A stretch of DNA of 64,000 nucleotides from the NCBI GenBank assembly GCA_009809945.1, contig WTPW01000074.1, forward strand, positions 88,756-152,755. The letters are read 5' to 3'. The translations under genes were made by a program, and so were the position numbers. The notes below the pieces were generated by a model. That model was not told the DNA's origin and ran no database searches. It saw only the letters and a program-made list of their open reading frames with translations. Below are positions 11,226-22,885 of the stretch, one piece after another; within the stretch, counting starts at the first letter, position 1, and every line of letters begins with the position of its first letter. The stretch is from Gigaspora margarita (lineage: Eukaryota; Glomeromycota; Glomeromycetes; Diversisporales; Gigasporaceae).

Positions 11226-12244
11226 GAGGTAGTCCGTCTCTAAAGGGGTAAAAAAATTGCAGATCTTATAATAAACAAAAATGGAAATTCATATCTTTTT
11301 TTATAGTACAGGAATCTAGCTTGCTTACATATAAAAGTGTTTTTTTTATTATATAAACCTTCTTTTAGCTTCTAATAAAAGTTGTAGGACTAATTTTACT
11401 GATTCTAATAGAAGTAAAATCATTAAAATTGGTTGGATAGATCACGAGATATGAATATGTTTTGATTTTTTACTATCTCTTAGATTGTAGTAGAACACAG
11501 ACAAATTTGCCTGCGTTTTTGCACTTTTTTTGCTCTGATTTACTTTTTTTAAATATCAAGATAATTAAATAAAACTTTGTACAATTATATTTGAAAATAA
11601 GGATTACTTTTTTGCAAAATTAGGTTTTATATTGTAAGAAAAAAATTTTAAGTTATATATAAGCTAAAAATAGATATCTTTAAGAAAAAAATTTTTTAAA
11701 AAATTTTATTACAATTTCTTTATAATCTTATTTAGTTTTAGTTTTAAAGCTCTAGTTCTTAAGACAATATTGTAGTTTATATAAAGGATGATAACTTTTA
11801 TTATTGCAACTTCAATGATTTATTTGTAAAAATCAAGACTTGTATTAGAAATAAAAGTTTTTTTTATAAACGAGAACATATAAAATTTAAGAAAATCTAA
11901 AGAAAATTTTAATAGTAAAAATGCTAATACAAGAACTTTAANCTTTGATTATACTAAAGTTTTCTAATAATTTTAAAAAATTTTTATAACAAAGTTACTA
12001 AAACAAAACTCAAAGAATATTTTTTACTTAGAAAAGGTATAGCTAAAATCAATATTTAAAATTTTATTAAAATTTTATTAAAATTTTTAAAACACGCAGG
12101 CAAATTTGCCTGTATTACAATCTAAGGGATAGGGTTTTTTCTTAAGAACAGAATCACATGAGATTTCATTTCTATATAAGGCAATTAGTAAATCTCTGCT
12201 GATTTTTACTATGAAATTTGTACCCTTCAACTGCGGACTACCCC
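11226..12244. mobile_element. TTAA-flanked element of about 1 kb
   Basis: The ends GAGGTAGTCCG and CGGACTACCCC are inverted. TTAA lies on both sides (11222-11225 and 12245-12248). The related uninterrupted palindrome at 12740-12790 shows the pre-insertion sequence with the same flanks joined. It contains the GCAGGCAAATTTGCCTGC element at 11473-12132. It has no intact frame. It is piggyBac-like by its target site only. Confidence 0.8.
11473..12132. mobile_element. Element with GCAGGCAAATTTGCCTGC-type ends, copy 1
   Basis: The borders CTATCTCTTAGATTGTA and TACAATCTAAGGGATAG are inverted. Just inside each border lies a near-perfect palindrome, ACAGACAAATTTGCCTGC at the left and GCAGGCAAATTTGCCTGT at the right. 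A second copy is at 22886-23920, and their interiors align, for example TTGTAGTTTATATAAA. No protein frame is intact. Confidence 0.65.
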
Positions 12245-13021
12245 TTAAATAACATTTTATTATTACACTTTTACAAGTTACGCTTAGGCGAAAAAAACTA
12301 AAAAAAATTAAAAATTTTTGAATTTAACTTTAAATTATAAAAGTGTATTAATAAAATTTTATCCAAATCATTTCAAAATTTTAAAATATATGTAATTTTG
12401 TATCCTGAATAACTTTACTTAGATCATTTGCTTCGATTTACTTAATATAATTTTGACTTTTATATGTAGCTACGATATACGATTATTTAAAAAAAGAATT
12501 TTTTAATTTTTTTTTAAATAATCGTATATTGTAGCTACATATAAAAGTCCAAATTATATTAAGTAAATTAATAATAGTTATCTAAGTAAAGTTATTCAGA
12601 ATACAAAATTACATATATTCTAAAATTTTGAAATTATTTGAATAAAATTTTATTAATGCATTTTTATAATTTCGGATAAGTTCAAAAATTTTTAATTTTT
12701 TAATTTTTTTTCGTCAAGGCGTAACTTGTAAAAGTATAATAATAAAATGTTATTCAAATTATCTCAAATTTCAACAAATATGTAATTTTGTCTCCTGAAT
12801 AATGTTACTTAGAGCATTATTATCGATTTACTTAGTATAATTTTAACTTTTATATGTAGCAATTATAATCAATTATTTAAAAAAAACAAAATTTAAAAAT
12901 TTTTATTTATTAAAACTTCTATATAATAACAATTTTTATATATATATAATTTTATTATAATTGTGATTATATAGAATTTCCTCTATATTAGTCACATCTC
13001 TATATAATCACCATCTTTTGT

Positions 13022-14390
13022 TAGGCTTCTGCAAGGGCCGGGTAGGGCCGGGTACTGGCAGTATCCTAACCCTACCCTTCTATATAAGAGCTCAACTATT
13101 TGAGCCCTACCCTTACCCTAGGGCTCAGAATTTAGTACCTATATCCGGTCTGGGTATCCTCCGAACTACTCACAGGATACTCATATGTAGGTTATAAGCA
13201 GACTAGCTAATACAAGACAATATTCGAATAACTAATTTTAAAAAATAATCTTATACAAAGTAAAAAAATCGAAACAAACATGGTTTCTAGTTTCAAGAGA
13301 ATACTAGAAAATTAATTCTAAAAATATGCTTTAATAAGATTTAAATGATGTTTAATTATAGTAAAAACAAGTCAAATGCACTTAAAGAAGCTTTTTATTA
13401 CAATATTTATAATAAAAAATTTTTTTAATTGCAATTAAAAAAAATTACATAAAGCTTTATACTATATATTTAAAATTGAAAAAGCTCTATATTTAAAGTT
13501 TATTAAAATTGCACCATTGATGAATTCGCTAGTGAATTCACTAGTAATTTCTATATCGGTTTTACTGGTGGCTTCACTGATGCTTTGATTGGAAGTCAAA
13601 CAAGTGGTTAAGCTAGTAACCGAGTTAAAATCAATTTCTATATCATCAATATCCATCGCTATATCATTAACATCAACACCATAATTATCATCATAATTCT
13701 CAATATTGTCTGTAAAGACATTCATAGTATTTATAGTTTTACTGTATATCNGTAGCAGATGCTNTGGTATTAACNGTATTAANACAGTATTGTTAGCTTT
13801 TAGCTTTCCTGCATAATTTTATAGTAATAAAAAGTTGCAACAATACAATTAATTTTGCCTTACTAGGACTTTTAATAGCCCACTACTCTTAGTACATTGG
13901 TAGCTAAGTGCATTATACATTGGTAACTCAGTATATTGATAATTAGTACGTTGGCGTTGGTAGTGTGTTGGTATTTAGTGTGTTGGCTTTGGTAGCTTAG
14001 TGCGTTGGTAGTTTAGTACATTGGTAATTAGTGTGTTGGTTGATTAATTAGTGTGTTGGCAGGCGCGTGTTGTTATATCAGCATTAGTAATCAAGATATC
14101 AGTATGATTCATTATACTTATAGATAAGCTTGTGAAACATAGTGGATGTGAATATACTGGATACGAATCTAATCAACTGCATTTTATATTCATAGATTCT
14201 TGATTATGATTGGTTGGTTGTTTAGTAGTGGGTACCCGTAGGACACAAAGGTAGAGTACTAGTCCTACCTGGGCTTGATGCTTTGAGCTCTTACTCTTAC
14301 CCTAGGGCCCAAAAATTAATACCCTAGCCCGGCTTGTATGGTACTACTTGTAGGGTACTCGCGAGCAGCCCAAGCCCTTGCAGAAGTCTA
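13022..14390. mobile_element. hAT-like element, 1.37 kb, with 8-bp TSD
   Basis: It starts TAGGCTTCTGCAAGGGC and ends with the complement of TAGACTTCTGCAAGGGC. The flanks TCTTTTGT (13014-13021) and ACTTTTGT (14391-14398) are an 8-bp duplication with one mismatch. An 8-bp TSD and TAG-type ends are hAT features. The sub-terminal regions are GC-richer, with inverted CCTACCCTTACCCTAGGGC-like blocks that may be transposase-binding repeats. TTGGTAG/TTAGTG-type short repeats fill 13890-14060. The autonomous transposase is absent. Confidence 0.8.
13462..13725 (-). CDS. Small acidic ORF inside the hAT-like element
   Basis: An 87-codon frame with an N-terminal Asp/Asn/Ile-rich part (residues 1-35) and a Ser/Thr-rich middle (36-70). 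No zinc finger, catalytic triad or dimerisation motif is visible. Its position close to one end of a hAT-like element suggests a leftover of the transposase 5' region. It may equally be a chance frame in AT-rich DNA. Confidence 0.25.
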   Translation of the reverse strand: MNVFTDNIENYDDNYGVDVNDIAMDIDDIEIDFNSVTSLTTCLTSNQSISEATSKTDIEITSEFTSEFINGAILINFKYRAFSILNI

Positions 14391-14759
14391 ACTTTTGTAT
14401 CCCAAAGGTGTGACTATTTGGAGGTTAGACTGTACCTGCAAAATTTAATTTTAAGTTAATTAGTTAAGCTGAAAAGGATCTTCAGCTCAAAGTTTATAGT
14501 AAATTCATATGTTTTTTTTATAATTTTTATTATAAACTTATTTCTAGGGGACATGTCCTATGACTATTAAAGAACAATAATACATTAAAACACAATTCTT
14601 TATTACTATTTTCAATTATATTGCACTTTTTTTTTTTTTAAGTTTCTTAGCCTTATATTAACTGAAATGCAATTAGCGCTCTTTATTTATATTAAGGACA
14701 GAGGGTTAGTATCCACTATAGTGTTTAACAAATTATAAGCAATTCACTATACTTATTTG

Positions 14760-17379
14760 CTCAAAATGCATTCTATTGCAAAATGTTCTATAGTTTGTCT
14801 TAATTCAGTATACCAAAGACAATCACTATTGTTTTCTGGGTCTAGATGACAAGCCTGGCACTTTAAAGAAAGGGCACCATACAGTAGCTATTAGCAAGTA
14901 TTTAGTTTTTTATTAACATGTTCTTTTGTCTTTAGCCAACTAAAATTGTCAGATAGATAGTCTGCTATGTTTATATTATATTCACTTATTAATGCATTCA
15001 ATTTTCTTACTAAACTATTTGTATTGTCAACTATCATTTCCTCTAATGACCAGATCCAACTTTTTGTGGCTAAAATATTGCTAGCCAGCTTTATTCAAGT
15101 GCATATATGGATTCTCTATTCTTGTGGCCAAGCTTTCATACTAATTGGTATAGACTTTAGTACCTGTAGAATGTTTAAGTTCCTTTTGGCTTTAATTTTT
15201 TCTGCAATTAATTCTTCTTCGTAACAAGCCCAAGTAGAACTGCTTATATATAGCTATTTTCATACCATTATGAGTCGTGCGCTGGGACTCTAGTTCTTTC
15301 TCATTTAGATTCTTTTGAAACATTACATATTTAAAGAAGAACTTAGATTTTTGCTTTATTCAGTTTAAGAGCAGATCGTTAATCGCAGATATGTGCTTTC
15401 TTTTGGGGTAAGGATACAAGCCATGTACCATATTCTAGAGAGGACTAGAGATTTGGCTAACATTATTTTTTTTTCTGAAGGATAAATTTCTTGTATCAAG
15501 TTTTTCTACTTGAGCCTTCATTTTATCGATTGTTTCTTCCTACAGTCTTTTTTTAGACGAGCCGTCCCTCAAAACCTTGAAAACTAGTATTTTGAATAAA
15601 GTTTGTTTTAAGACCTTTTTATAATATTTTTCATCTAATAGGTTTACATTTTCTGCAGTAGGTATCAATGAAACTAATTTAGACTTTTTCTTGTTTATTC
15701 TAGCATTAGAGGCTTTTCATAATTTTCTAGTTCCTTAGTTATGTTTTCTTAATCTAAAAGAGAACTGATCTCTAAGAAGAGGTTATTAGCATATTATGTG
15801 AAAGTAAAGAAGCAATGTGAACCTAGGAGTATTCCCCTAATTTTGCTGTCGAGATATAATAACAAAGGTTCAAATACTAGTATGTAGAGCAGAGGCAAGA
15901 GGGATCTCCTTGTTTCATGCTTCTTTCTACTGAAAATAGAAAAGATAAAGATCTACAACCAATGATATGAGCGACTTGATTCTTAAACAGGTTCTTTACG
16001 AGTTTGATTCTTCTTATTACGAACTTTATTTTTTTCATTATAAGGGCCAAGAACTTGTGGTTCATCCTGTCAAAGGCTTTGGCTTGATTAATCAGTAAAA
16101 TCTAGTATTGTTCAGAAGAGTCACATGAGTTTTGGAGTATGCCATTATATCTATTGCAGTGTTAACAATAAACCTTTCTTTGATAAAACCTTGTTGATGT
16201 TCTGGTATAATTGTACTACATGTTTTGTTTATTCTATCTGCTAATATTTTCATGAAAATTTTTGTGTTCCCATTGACTATTAAGATAGGACGCTAATTTT
16301 CTATCTGAGATAAATCTTTTTCCTTTTTGGATATTAATATTATCAGGCTTTTATGCTAGGAACATGGCATGGAGCCCCTAACCAAGACCTCATTAAATAC
16401 TTTTTCTAAGACTAGCACTATTGTTTCACTTATAAGCCTATCTGTGCTTGGCAATTTGTTATTAGGAAGAGAACTAATAACTTGTGATATTTTCTCTGCT
16501 GTTATTGGTTTAAGCATACAATTGTTCATGGTATCGGAAACTTCTGGGAGGTTTTTTGTATATTTCTTTGCTTCCAGTTTGTTCATAGTCTCCAAAATAT
16601 AAATTTATATATAGAATTATTGTATGTATTGTAAAGCAAACACAAATTTTGTAGCAGGTTTTGTTGATCATGTAGCACAAATCTCCTGATCCGCAAATTA
16701 GATTTCAAAGATCAGGTGTAATATAACACAATTAGAAATTTTCAAAACAAATGTTCATTTTGTTAAAAATCGCTTATTTCTTGAAATTTTGTATAAGTAA
16801 CCGCCTTTAGTGCTCTAAAAAAAAGTTTTCGTTGAACAATTTTACTATATAAACTTTTAATCTAATATATGACCCTAACCCTAACTCTAATATAACTGAA
16901 CTTTAAAGAATTTTTGCTAAGCCACATAATTGACAAAACCTGGCACAAAATTTTTATTTGCTATTGTAAAATATCTATGTCCTTTATTTTTTCATTATTT
17001 GGTAACTTGACCTTGTTGAGGTTGTTGTAGTTCTGTCTTATTTTGTATTTTGTATAGAAGTATTTAGTAGATTTTTCCTCTTTCTTAACCTATCTAGCCT
17101 TAGATTTGAGAAGCCATTTATTAGCAAAATTAGAGTTTCTTTGTCAATAAGATTAGCTAGATTTGCTATTTGTTCATCCAGGCAAATCCTACTTGGTTCC
17201 TTGGTCTAAAGTATTTTAAGATGGTGTTAGCTTTTTGTGGAGACCTGCTAACTTGGTTTCTGTAAATTTTGGTTTTCAAAAAGCTCTAATTTTTGATTAA
17301 ATATTCAATTTATAGCCATCTTACTCTTGTGCGAACTGGGGATCTTTAATTTCTTCTATGATTTTATGGCTTAACCTTT
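14760..17379 (-). pseudogene. LINE 1 reverse transcriptase domain, degenerate
   Basis: Reverse transcriptase that would copy LINE RNA at a nicked target. On the minus strand, 16595-16400 carries the upstream region with Ile-Ser-Ser-Leu-Pro-Asn-Asn-Lys. The region near 16075 reads the Phe-Asp motif followed by Met-Asn-His-Lys. 15901-15912 encodes Gln-Gly-Asp-Pro, and 15782-15793 is the catalytic box reading Tyr-Ala-Asn-Asn instead of Tyr-Ala-Asp-Asp, preceded by a stop. Near the 3' end, 14860-14770 encodes a Cys-X2-Cys ... His ... Cys cluster typical of LINE C termini. Loss of both catalytic aspartates shows it is dead. Both changes are G-to-A type. Confidence 0.85.
16605..16967. mobile_element. 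Probable small insertion in LINE 1 with telomere-like repeat
   Basis: LINE coding similarity stops near 16600 and resumes near 16975. AAAATAT occurs at both borders, a possible target duplication. The insert carries CCCTAACCCTAACTCTAA at 16872-16892. No clear TIR is resolved. Confidence 0.4.
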
Positions 17380-17912
17380 GGGGGCATCCATAAATAACGT
17401 TATGCTTGAGGAGGGGTCCCCCCAAAATATAACGATTTTCCAATATGTAGGGGGGTCCCCCCAACATAACGCAATTTTTTTATAAAAATTTGTCTAAAAC
17501 TTGATTCAGTAGTCCAAATTGGATGATTTTGGTACCATTCGAACCGTCTCGAGAAGAGGATTCGAATGGTACCAATTACATTTGATTTGGATCACTGAAT
17601 CACGTTTTAATAACGAAATACTATTGGTTATTATGTTTTCGTATAAAATTACTATAAAATCAATAGTATTTCGTTAATAAAACGTGGTCCAGTAATCCAA
17701 ATGAAATGAATTTGGTACCATTGGATTCGTCTCATAGAGACGAATCGAATGGTACCAAAATCATCCAAATTGGATTACTGGGTTATTACATATTCAAGTT
17801 TTTGTAAAATTTTATATATAAACATACAGATTTTTAAAAATTTTTTTATATAGTAGAGGGGGGGTCAAGAGCTACTATGTAGGAGTACATAACGTTATTT
17901 ATGGATGCCCTC
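17380..17912 (+). mobile_element. PIF/Harbinger-like MITE, family A, copy 2
   Basis: A 533-bp element. It starts GGGGGCATCC, ends GGATGCCCTC and is flanked by TTT on both sides (17377-17379 and 17913-17915). It aligns along its length with 711-1239. It splits the reverse transcriptase and endonuclease regions of LINE 1, so it inserted after the LINE. Confidence 0.85.
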
Positions 17913-18690
17913 TTTCGTTCTGAAAGCAGTTTTTGTCGAACTGCTATTGTGTGCTATGCTGTTTGACTGGCACTACTGATAATAAGCATTCTAACAATAA
18001 AAATGGTCAGAATTGCTAAAGATATTCTGATACTAAATATATTGTGTTCAAAATTTTTGTCTATAAAAATGTAATCTATGCAGGTCCTTATTCTGCTATT
18101 ATTTCTGGTATTTTAGAAGTATGTCAAGAACGGGCTTTCTTCTGAGTGGTTAGCTCATTGTAGAAGTTCTTTATTTTATTTAATAGAGTTTTTCTGGTAG
18201 GGTTAGGTTGTTAAGGTGCTTGGCTGACTCTATTTTTATCTGAGCAAATATTGGTATTAAAATCTCTTGCGATGATCTTTATAACTTCATCTTCCTCTAG
18301 TGAGAACCAATTCTCAAAAAACTTAACTCTATTTTCTGTGCATGAAAGAGCATATATATTTGTTACTCTGTATATTCTTCTCTGATATTGTATTTTAATT
18401 GTTATAACTCTATTGTCATGAGAAATTATCATATTTAAAAATTTAATTTTTTTGTTTTCTGCTAAAATAACTATCTTACTAGACGATATTGATTTATATT
18501 ACTATTGGTGTCTTATAAAGTCTCTAAGTTTTTCATCTTTCAAATTAGTTTTCTGTATTATAATAATATCAATGTTATAAGATTTCAGAAGAACGAGTAT
18601 ATTTTGTCTCTTGTTCATATTATTTAATCCTTTTATATTTAATATAGCTATTTTTATCTTTTGGTTTACAAACATGAGTATATAAAGGGT
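17913..18690 (-). pseudogene. LINE 1 endonuclease domain, degenerate
   Basis: Apurinic/apyrimidinic-type endonuclease that nicks target DNA. Read on the minus strand from about 18680, the frame begins with an Ile-Leu-Asn-Ile motif and then Asp-Ile-Ile-Ile-Ile-Gln-Lys-Thr, where a catalytic Glu is normally found in the Gln-Glu-Thr motif and is here Lys. 18432-18211 encodes a continuous segment with Thr-Asn-Ile-Tyr-Ala. The metal-binding motif appears as Arg-Asp-Phe-Asn (18256-18264 covers Asp-Phe-Asn) in place of Gly-Asp-Phe-Asn. Frame changes and stops follow. Confidence 0.8.
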
Positions 18691-20699
18691 AAGTATCCTC
18701 TTGGGTCAGAGATAATTTAGGGGTACCCATTACTTCTAGTTACTATAAGGAATTTTTGCAAAGGGTTCTGCCTGTTTGCATTGTTATTAGTCTTTTTATT
18801 AGTAGCTGGATGTTTATAAGAGATTAGGATAAAATCGGATTACAATAAGTAGGAACTAGCCACAGCTTCACTGAGGATTCCATCTGCATGACCTCCAAAA
18901 TTGTAGGTACCATGTTGTCTGGTTGGTCTAGATATGTCATAGTAAGTTTATTCCATGGTAGTTTACTAATTTAAGTTGGATCATTAGTATTACAAGAGGG
19001 AATTTGTTTCAAGATGTATACCTTGCTTTGATTTTTATTGGGTATCTCTATATCTTTCATATTTGTATGAGTTGTTTCCTTATACTGAAGGGGTGCATGT
19101 CTGTTGCTTTTTTTTCTAGTAATGTTCTGTTAGATTTAGACCCTGTTGTATTCTCTATTGTTATCTTAGTTGCTAATAGAGAAATTGAGTATAAAATGTC
19201 TTTCTTGTGAGCAGATACTAAGAGAATTCAAAGTCACTTTCTTTTTCTAAGTTATCATCCTCTCACCAAGTGGCCTTATTCTTACGTGCACTTTGTCTTG
19301 ATTCAATAGATTCCTTAAATTGGATGCAATCTCTCTTTATATAACTCTCTTGGTTACAGAAGTAACAAATCTTTGGGGCAGATCTCTATTCTGTAGAGAT
19401 CTTGTTGTTCTACATATGCGTAAAGTGGGGTAGCTAGTTTTTAAGCTCTGGATCATCAGTTGTTTTGAAAATTACAATCTATTGGTCTGTTAAGTAGAAA
19501 GTGCCTTCAATTAGGAGAAGTTTAATAGTGACAATCTTTTCAAAATTTTTAAAGGCTTTGAGCAAAACCTCTGAAACTTCGGATTTGTTGCTCAAAGGCA
19601 TATTTCGATATCTAACTAGTAAAAAAGATTTCCTGATGTCCGTTAGGATATATTTGTCATCAGCAAATTTTATATATAGATATATATCAATTACTAACCA
19701 GTAAGATATATATCGATGATCAACACCCCTGCCGATTATTATCAATAGTGATAGTAATCGATATATATCTGGTTAATTGATATATATCTACTAGATATAT
19801 ATCGATTAACCAGATATATATCGATAATCAATACACCTGCCGATTATTATCAATAGAGATAGTAATCGATATATATTTAATATGATATTAATTAATAAAT
19901 TATTATATTCACATAATCATGCTTGCAAGGTTTCGCAATTTATTATAAATTTATTTTTTTTATTTATTATTATTATATATTATATTTTAAATTAAATAAT
20001 CAATATTTGCAAGTTTTCGCAATTTAATATAAAAATTATTTATTTATTATTATATATTATATTATATTATATATTTTTATTATATATTATTTTAAAAAAA
20101 ATGAAAAACCAAAAAAAAAACCCCCCAAAAAAAAAAAAAAAAAAAAACAAAAACGAAAAAATAGTAATAATTTTTAACTACTTTCGCACTTCATCANATC
20201 TACTATTATATTCGCTCATATTCACTACTTCTTGCAAAGTCTCAGAGAAGTTAGAGTTGTTGTTTTTGTAAGTACCAGAAAAGTCAGATCATTTTCTTGC
20301 AAAGTTTCGAAGAAGTCAGAAATAAATAAAATAAAATTAAAAAAATAAGTAAAAAAAAAGAAAAACAAACAAAAAACAAAAATGTAAGCAAACTAAATAA
20401 AAAAAAAACAAAGCCCCAAATTTCTATTTTCCTAAAATAAGAGTTCGTTTCTTATAATTTAGAAATCGTTGAAGGTTTTTGCAATGTACTAGAATAATAA
20501 AAAAATAAAAATTAAAGAAATAAATAAAAAGAAAACAACAGAATATAAGCAAACTGAATAAAAAAAAAATAAAACCCCAAATCTCTATTATATTTGCTTC
20601 TATTCACTCTTATTCACTTCTATTCACTTATATTCGCTTATTTTCCTACTTTCTAAAAAAATAGTAAGTAAAAAAAATAAAAAAACTATTTCTCAGAAG

Positions 20700-21040
20700 T
20701 GTTAGTATTATACCATCCGTACAAATGCAAGAGAAACAAGAAAAATAACCCATATGACCTCGTATGAACGCAAGAGAATGAGCAAGACCACCCTATACGA
20801 ATGCAAGAAAAACAAGCAAGACCACCCTATACGAACACAAGAGAAAAAAAACAAATGGACCACCTACAAGAATACTAAAAATCTACGCAATACCATCTAC
20901 AAGAATACCAAGAGGCACGTAAAGCTATTCCACAAGAGCACTAATGACACAAGCTAGCGACAATTTCAACAACGATACCAACGACGACATTAACTACAAC
21001 ACTAGCAATGACACCAACTAGGACAACACCAATGCGTTGC
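20700..21040 (+). repeat. Imperfect tandem repeat, ACC/AAC-rich
   Basis: Units containing ACCACCCTATACGAA and GCAAGAAAAACAAGCAAG repeat with about 30-50 bp spacing. The 67-codon plus-strand frame here encodes Lys/Asn/Thr-rich repeats and is explained by the DNA repeat. Confidence 0.55.
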
Positions 21041-21435
21041 CTTGCGCAAAGTGTTAGAAAGTCACTATATTTCATGCCAAAAAGTGTTTTTTTGTAGAAA
21101 TAAAATAAAAAAAATTAAAAAATAATAAATAAATGAAAAAATAAAAAAATGAAAAATGAAACAAAATAATATTAAACAAAACGAAACGTAACAAAAAAAA
21201 CAAAATGAAACCGAAAAAAACAATATAAAAGTGATAGAAGATCTAAATTATAAACAAAAAAATAAACAAAGATCTAATCTGATCTTGTACTACAATCATT
21301 GAAACATTTTGAAACAAATTGAAACATTTTGAAAATATTAATTAAACACGTCCTTGGCATGATCCAGGATACAGATACAGATCTACTGATCCAGCCCAGT
21401 TCTAAAATATTTCGAATATATTTGAAATATTAAAA

Positions 21436-21838
21436 NNNNNNNNNNNNNNNNNNNNNNNNNNNNNNNNNNNNNNNNNNNNNNNNNNNNNNNNNNNNNNNNN
21501 NNNNNNNNNNNNNNNNNNNNNNNNNNNNNNNNNNNNNNNNNNNNNNNNNNNNNNNNNNNNNNNNNNNNNNNNNNNNNNNNNNNNNNNNNNNNNNNNNNNN
21601 NNNNNNNNNNNNNNNNNNNNNNNNNNNNNNNNNNNNNNNNNNNNNNNNNNNNNNNNNNNNNNNNNNNNNNNNNNNNNNNNNNNNNNNNNNNNNNNNNNNN
21701 NNNNNNNNNNNNNNNNNNNNNNNNNNNNNNNNNNNNNNNNNNNNNNNNNNNNNNNNNNNNNNNNNNNNNNNNNNNNNNNNNNNNNNNNNNNNNNNNNNNN
21801 NNNNNNNNNNNNNNNNNNNNNNNNNNNNNNNNNNNNNN
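21436..21838. other. Assembly gap (N run)
   Basis: There are 403 consecutive N positions. Isolated N positions also occur near 8661-8696, 11942, 13750-13783, 20197, 37210, 37256 and 39647-39686. Confidence 0.99.
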
Positions 21839-22885
21839 TTTTTATTTTTATTTGGTGACAATCAAAATATTATGTAATCGTTAAAGATTTGTTAATCATT
21901 ATATATCGTTTCAAATAATTCTGATTATAATCGATTTATAGATATATAACGATTTAATATAGAAAATGATATATATCGATTTAGATATATATCGATTTTT
22001 ATTCAATTAATCAATATATAATGATATTTTATAATCGATATAAAACGATTAAGTGTTATATATCGATCAATATCTATATATAAAATTTGCGGATGGTAGT
22101 AGGTCTTGTAAAATATATTAATTCCCTCTGTGGTGCACTATCTTTGTTTTTTCTGGGTTGTAAAGATGATTTTTAAGTGTATATAAATGCCTTTAGTAAA
22201 TGCTATTTAGTAGCATAGACATCATATTTTACCTGGTTAAATATAGAGATCATGATTTCATTGAATGAGCCCAACATTCTACCTATGTCAATTATAAAAG
22301 CATTGTCATTATTGGTTCTGATATTTCGTCATGGCAAGAAGGTAGAATAGGTCAATTGATCTCTTTTCAATTTTGGAAATAGCAAAAACCACTTCTTATC
22401 TGAGCTTACAGAAGACGGTTTCTTTTCTTTATTTTGCCTATTCTCTGCTATTTTTTGTTTTGAATCTTGTTCTAGTGGAAAATCAATTTCTGAGAGTGTA
22501 CATTCGTCTATAATTTTTCTTTGTTCTGTGACCAAGTCATCAACTTTCCATTATCTAAGCCAATTTGTAAAGGACAGCTATTTAGTGACTAGATCTATTT
22601 GTTTATTCATAGTTCAGTCTAAATATTTGTAATATCTTTAAGCACATTAGTTTTTTGTTCGACTTTTTTATGCTAAATAGGTTCTTGATTTTCTTGTACA
22701 GCATTATTGTGGGGCTTCACCTCCAGTGGGACGCTAGCATTGTTTTTAGCTATTGTTGTCTGTACAGGTACATGTTTTTTTCTTCTTGTGTAATTGTTGG
22801 TCTATTCTCTTTGTCTGTTTGTTTTTCTGTTTTATGCTTTTTCTTTGATATTATTTTTTTTAAAACTATAGTATTGTCAAACCCT

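Larger units (their letters stand above)
11100..12895. repeat. Diverged relatives of the palindromic core module
   Basis: Two adjoining palindromes share the phrase TTGTAGCTACATATAAAAGT or its complement. One runs 11100-11225 plus 12245-12480 and is split by a TTAA insertion. The other runs 12490-12890. The overall plan equals family P (hairpin border, GATTTACTTAGTATAA, inner arms around TAATAAAATTTTAT), but the sequence is clearly distinct. Confidence 0.6.
10820..14432. mobile_element. 3.6-kb pogo/Tigger-like element, non-autonomous
   Basis: It starts CAGTCTAACCTCTATATAGT and ends with the complement of CAGTCTAACCTCCAAATAGT. TA is present on both sides (10818-10819 and 14433-14434). The matching unoccupied site is in the opposite arm of the host element near 9690-9700 (TATATAGAACAAG). 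The interior contains CTATATAGTCAC repeats, core-module relatives, a TTAA element and a hAT-like element, but no transposase. The TIR style resembles pogo/Tigger family ends. Confidence 0.75.
9547..14566. mobile_element. Outer TTAA-flanked element hosting a nested series
   Basis: The left end CAGTTATAGGACATGTCCC at 9547 is matched by the complement TAGTCATAGGACATGTCCC at 14566. TTAA flanks both (9543-9546 and 14567-14570). Arm homology continues: 9570-9700 pairs with 14435-14545, and 9710-9780 pairs with 10745-10815. After removal of nested insertions the original unit is only about 0.7 kb. It carries no transposase. TTAA duplication is typical of piggyBac-type elements, so that class is suggested, not proven. 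Confidence 0.75.
19676..22085. mobile_element. AT-rich insert in LINE 1 with ATATATATCGAT ends
   Basis: The borders are inverted: AAATTTTATATATAGATAT at the left (19665-19683) and ATATCTATATATAAAATTT at the right (22070-22089). Inside are GATATATATCGATT-type repeats at both ends, an A-rich strand-biased block (20100-20700), an imperfect tandem of CAAGACCACCCTATACGAA-like units (20700-20950), ACNAACGACGACATT-type triplets to 21030 and the assembly gap. A related but inverted arrangement fills 56270-59205. No transposase is seen. Confidence 0.55.
19200..22560 (-). pseudogene. LINE 1 ORF1 remnant with zinc knuckle
   Basis: ORF1 proteins bind LINE RNA in a ribonucleoprotein. The 5' part lies at 22560-22090, where the frame at 22535-22329 is rich in Glu, Lys and Gln. 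The 3' part lies at 19680-19200. 19326-19367 encodes Cys-X2-Cys-X4-Tyr-X4-Cys, a CCHC zinc knuckle whose His has become Tyr (a C-to-T change). A segment of about 65 residues before it (19680-19480) is continuous. The two parts are separated by the AT-rich insert at 19676-22085. Confidence 0.7.
14627..22885 (-). mobile_element. LINE 1: decayed non-LTR retrotransposon
   Basis: The element reads on the minus strand from about 22885 to a poly(A) tail seen as a T-run at 14627-14640. The domain order is ORF1 with a zinc knuckle, apurinic-type endonuclease, reverse transcriptase and a C-terminal Cys/His cluster, which is standard for L1/Tad-like LINEs. It is broken by frame changes, many stops, a MITE at 17380-17912, a possible insert at about 16605-16967 and a 2.4-kb AT-rich insert at 19676-22085. 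It cannot encode active protein. Confidence 0.85.

Noticed and set aside
16369..16602. Plus-strand 77-codon frame
   Set aside because: It is antisense to the LINE 1 reverse transcriptase remnant, which has recognisable family motifs.
21430..21861. 143-codon open frame
   Set aside because: It consists of assembly-gap N positions.
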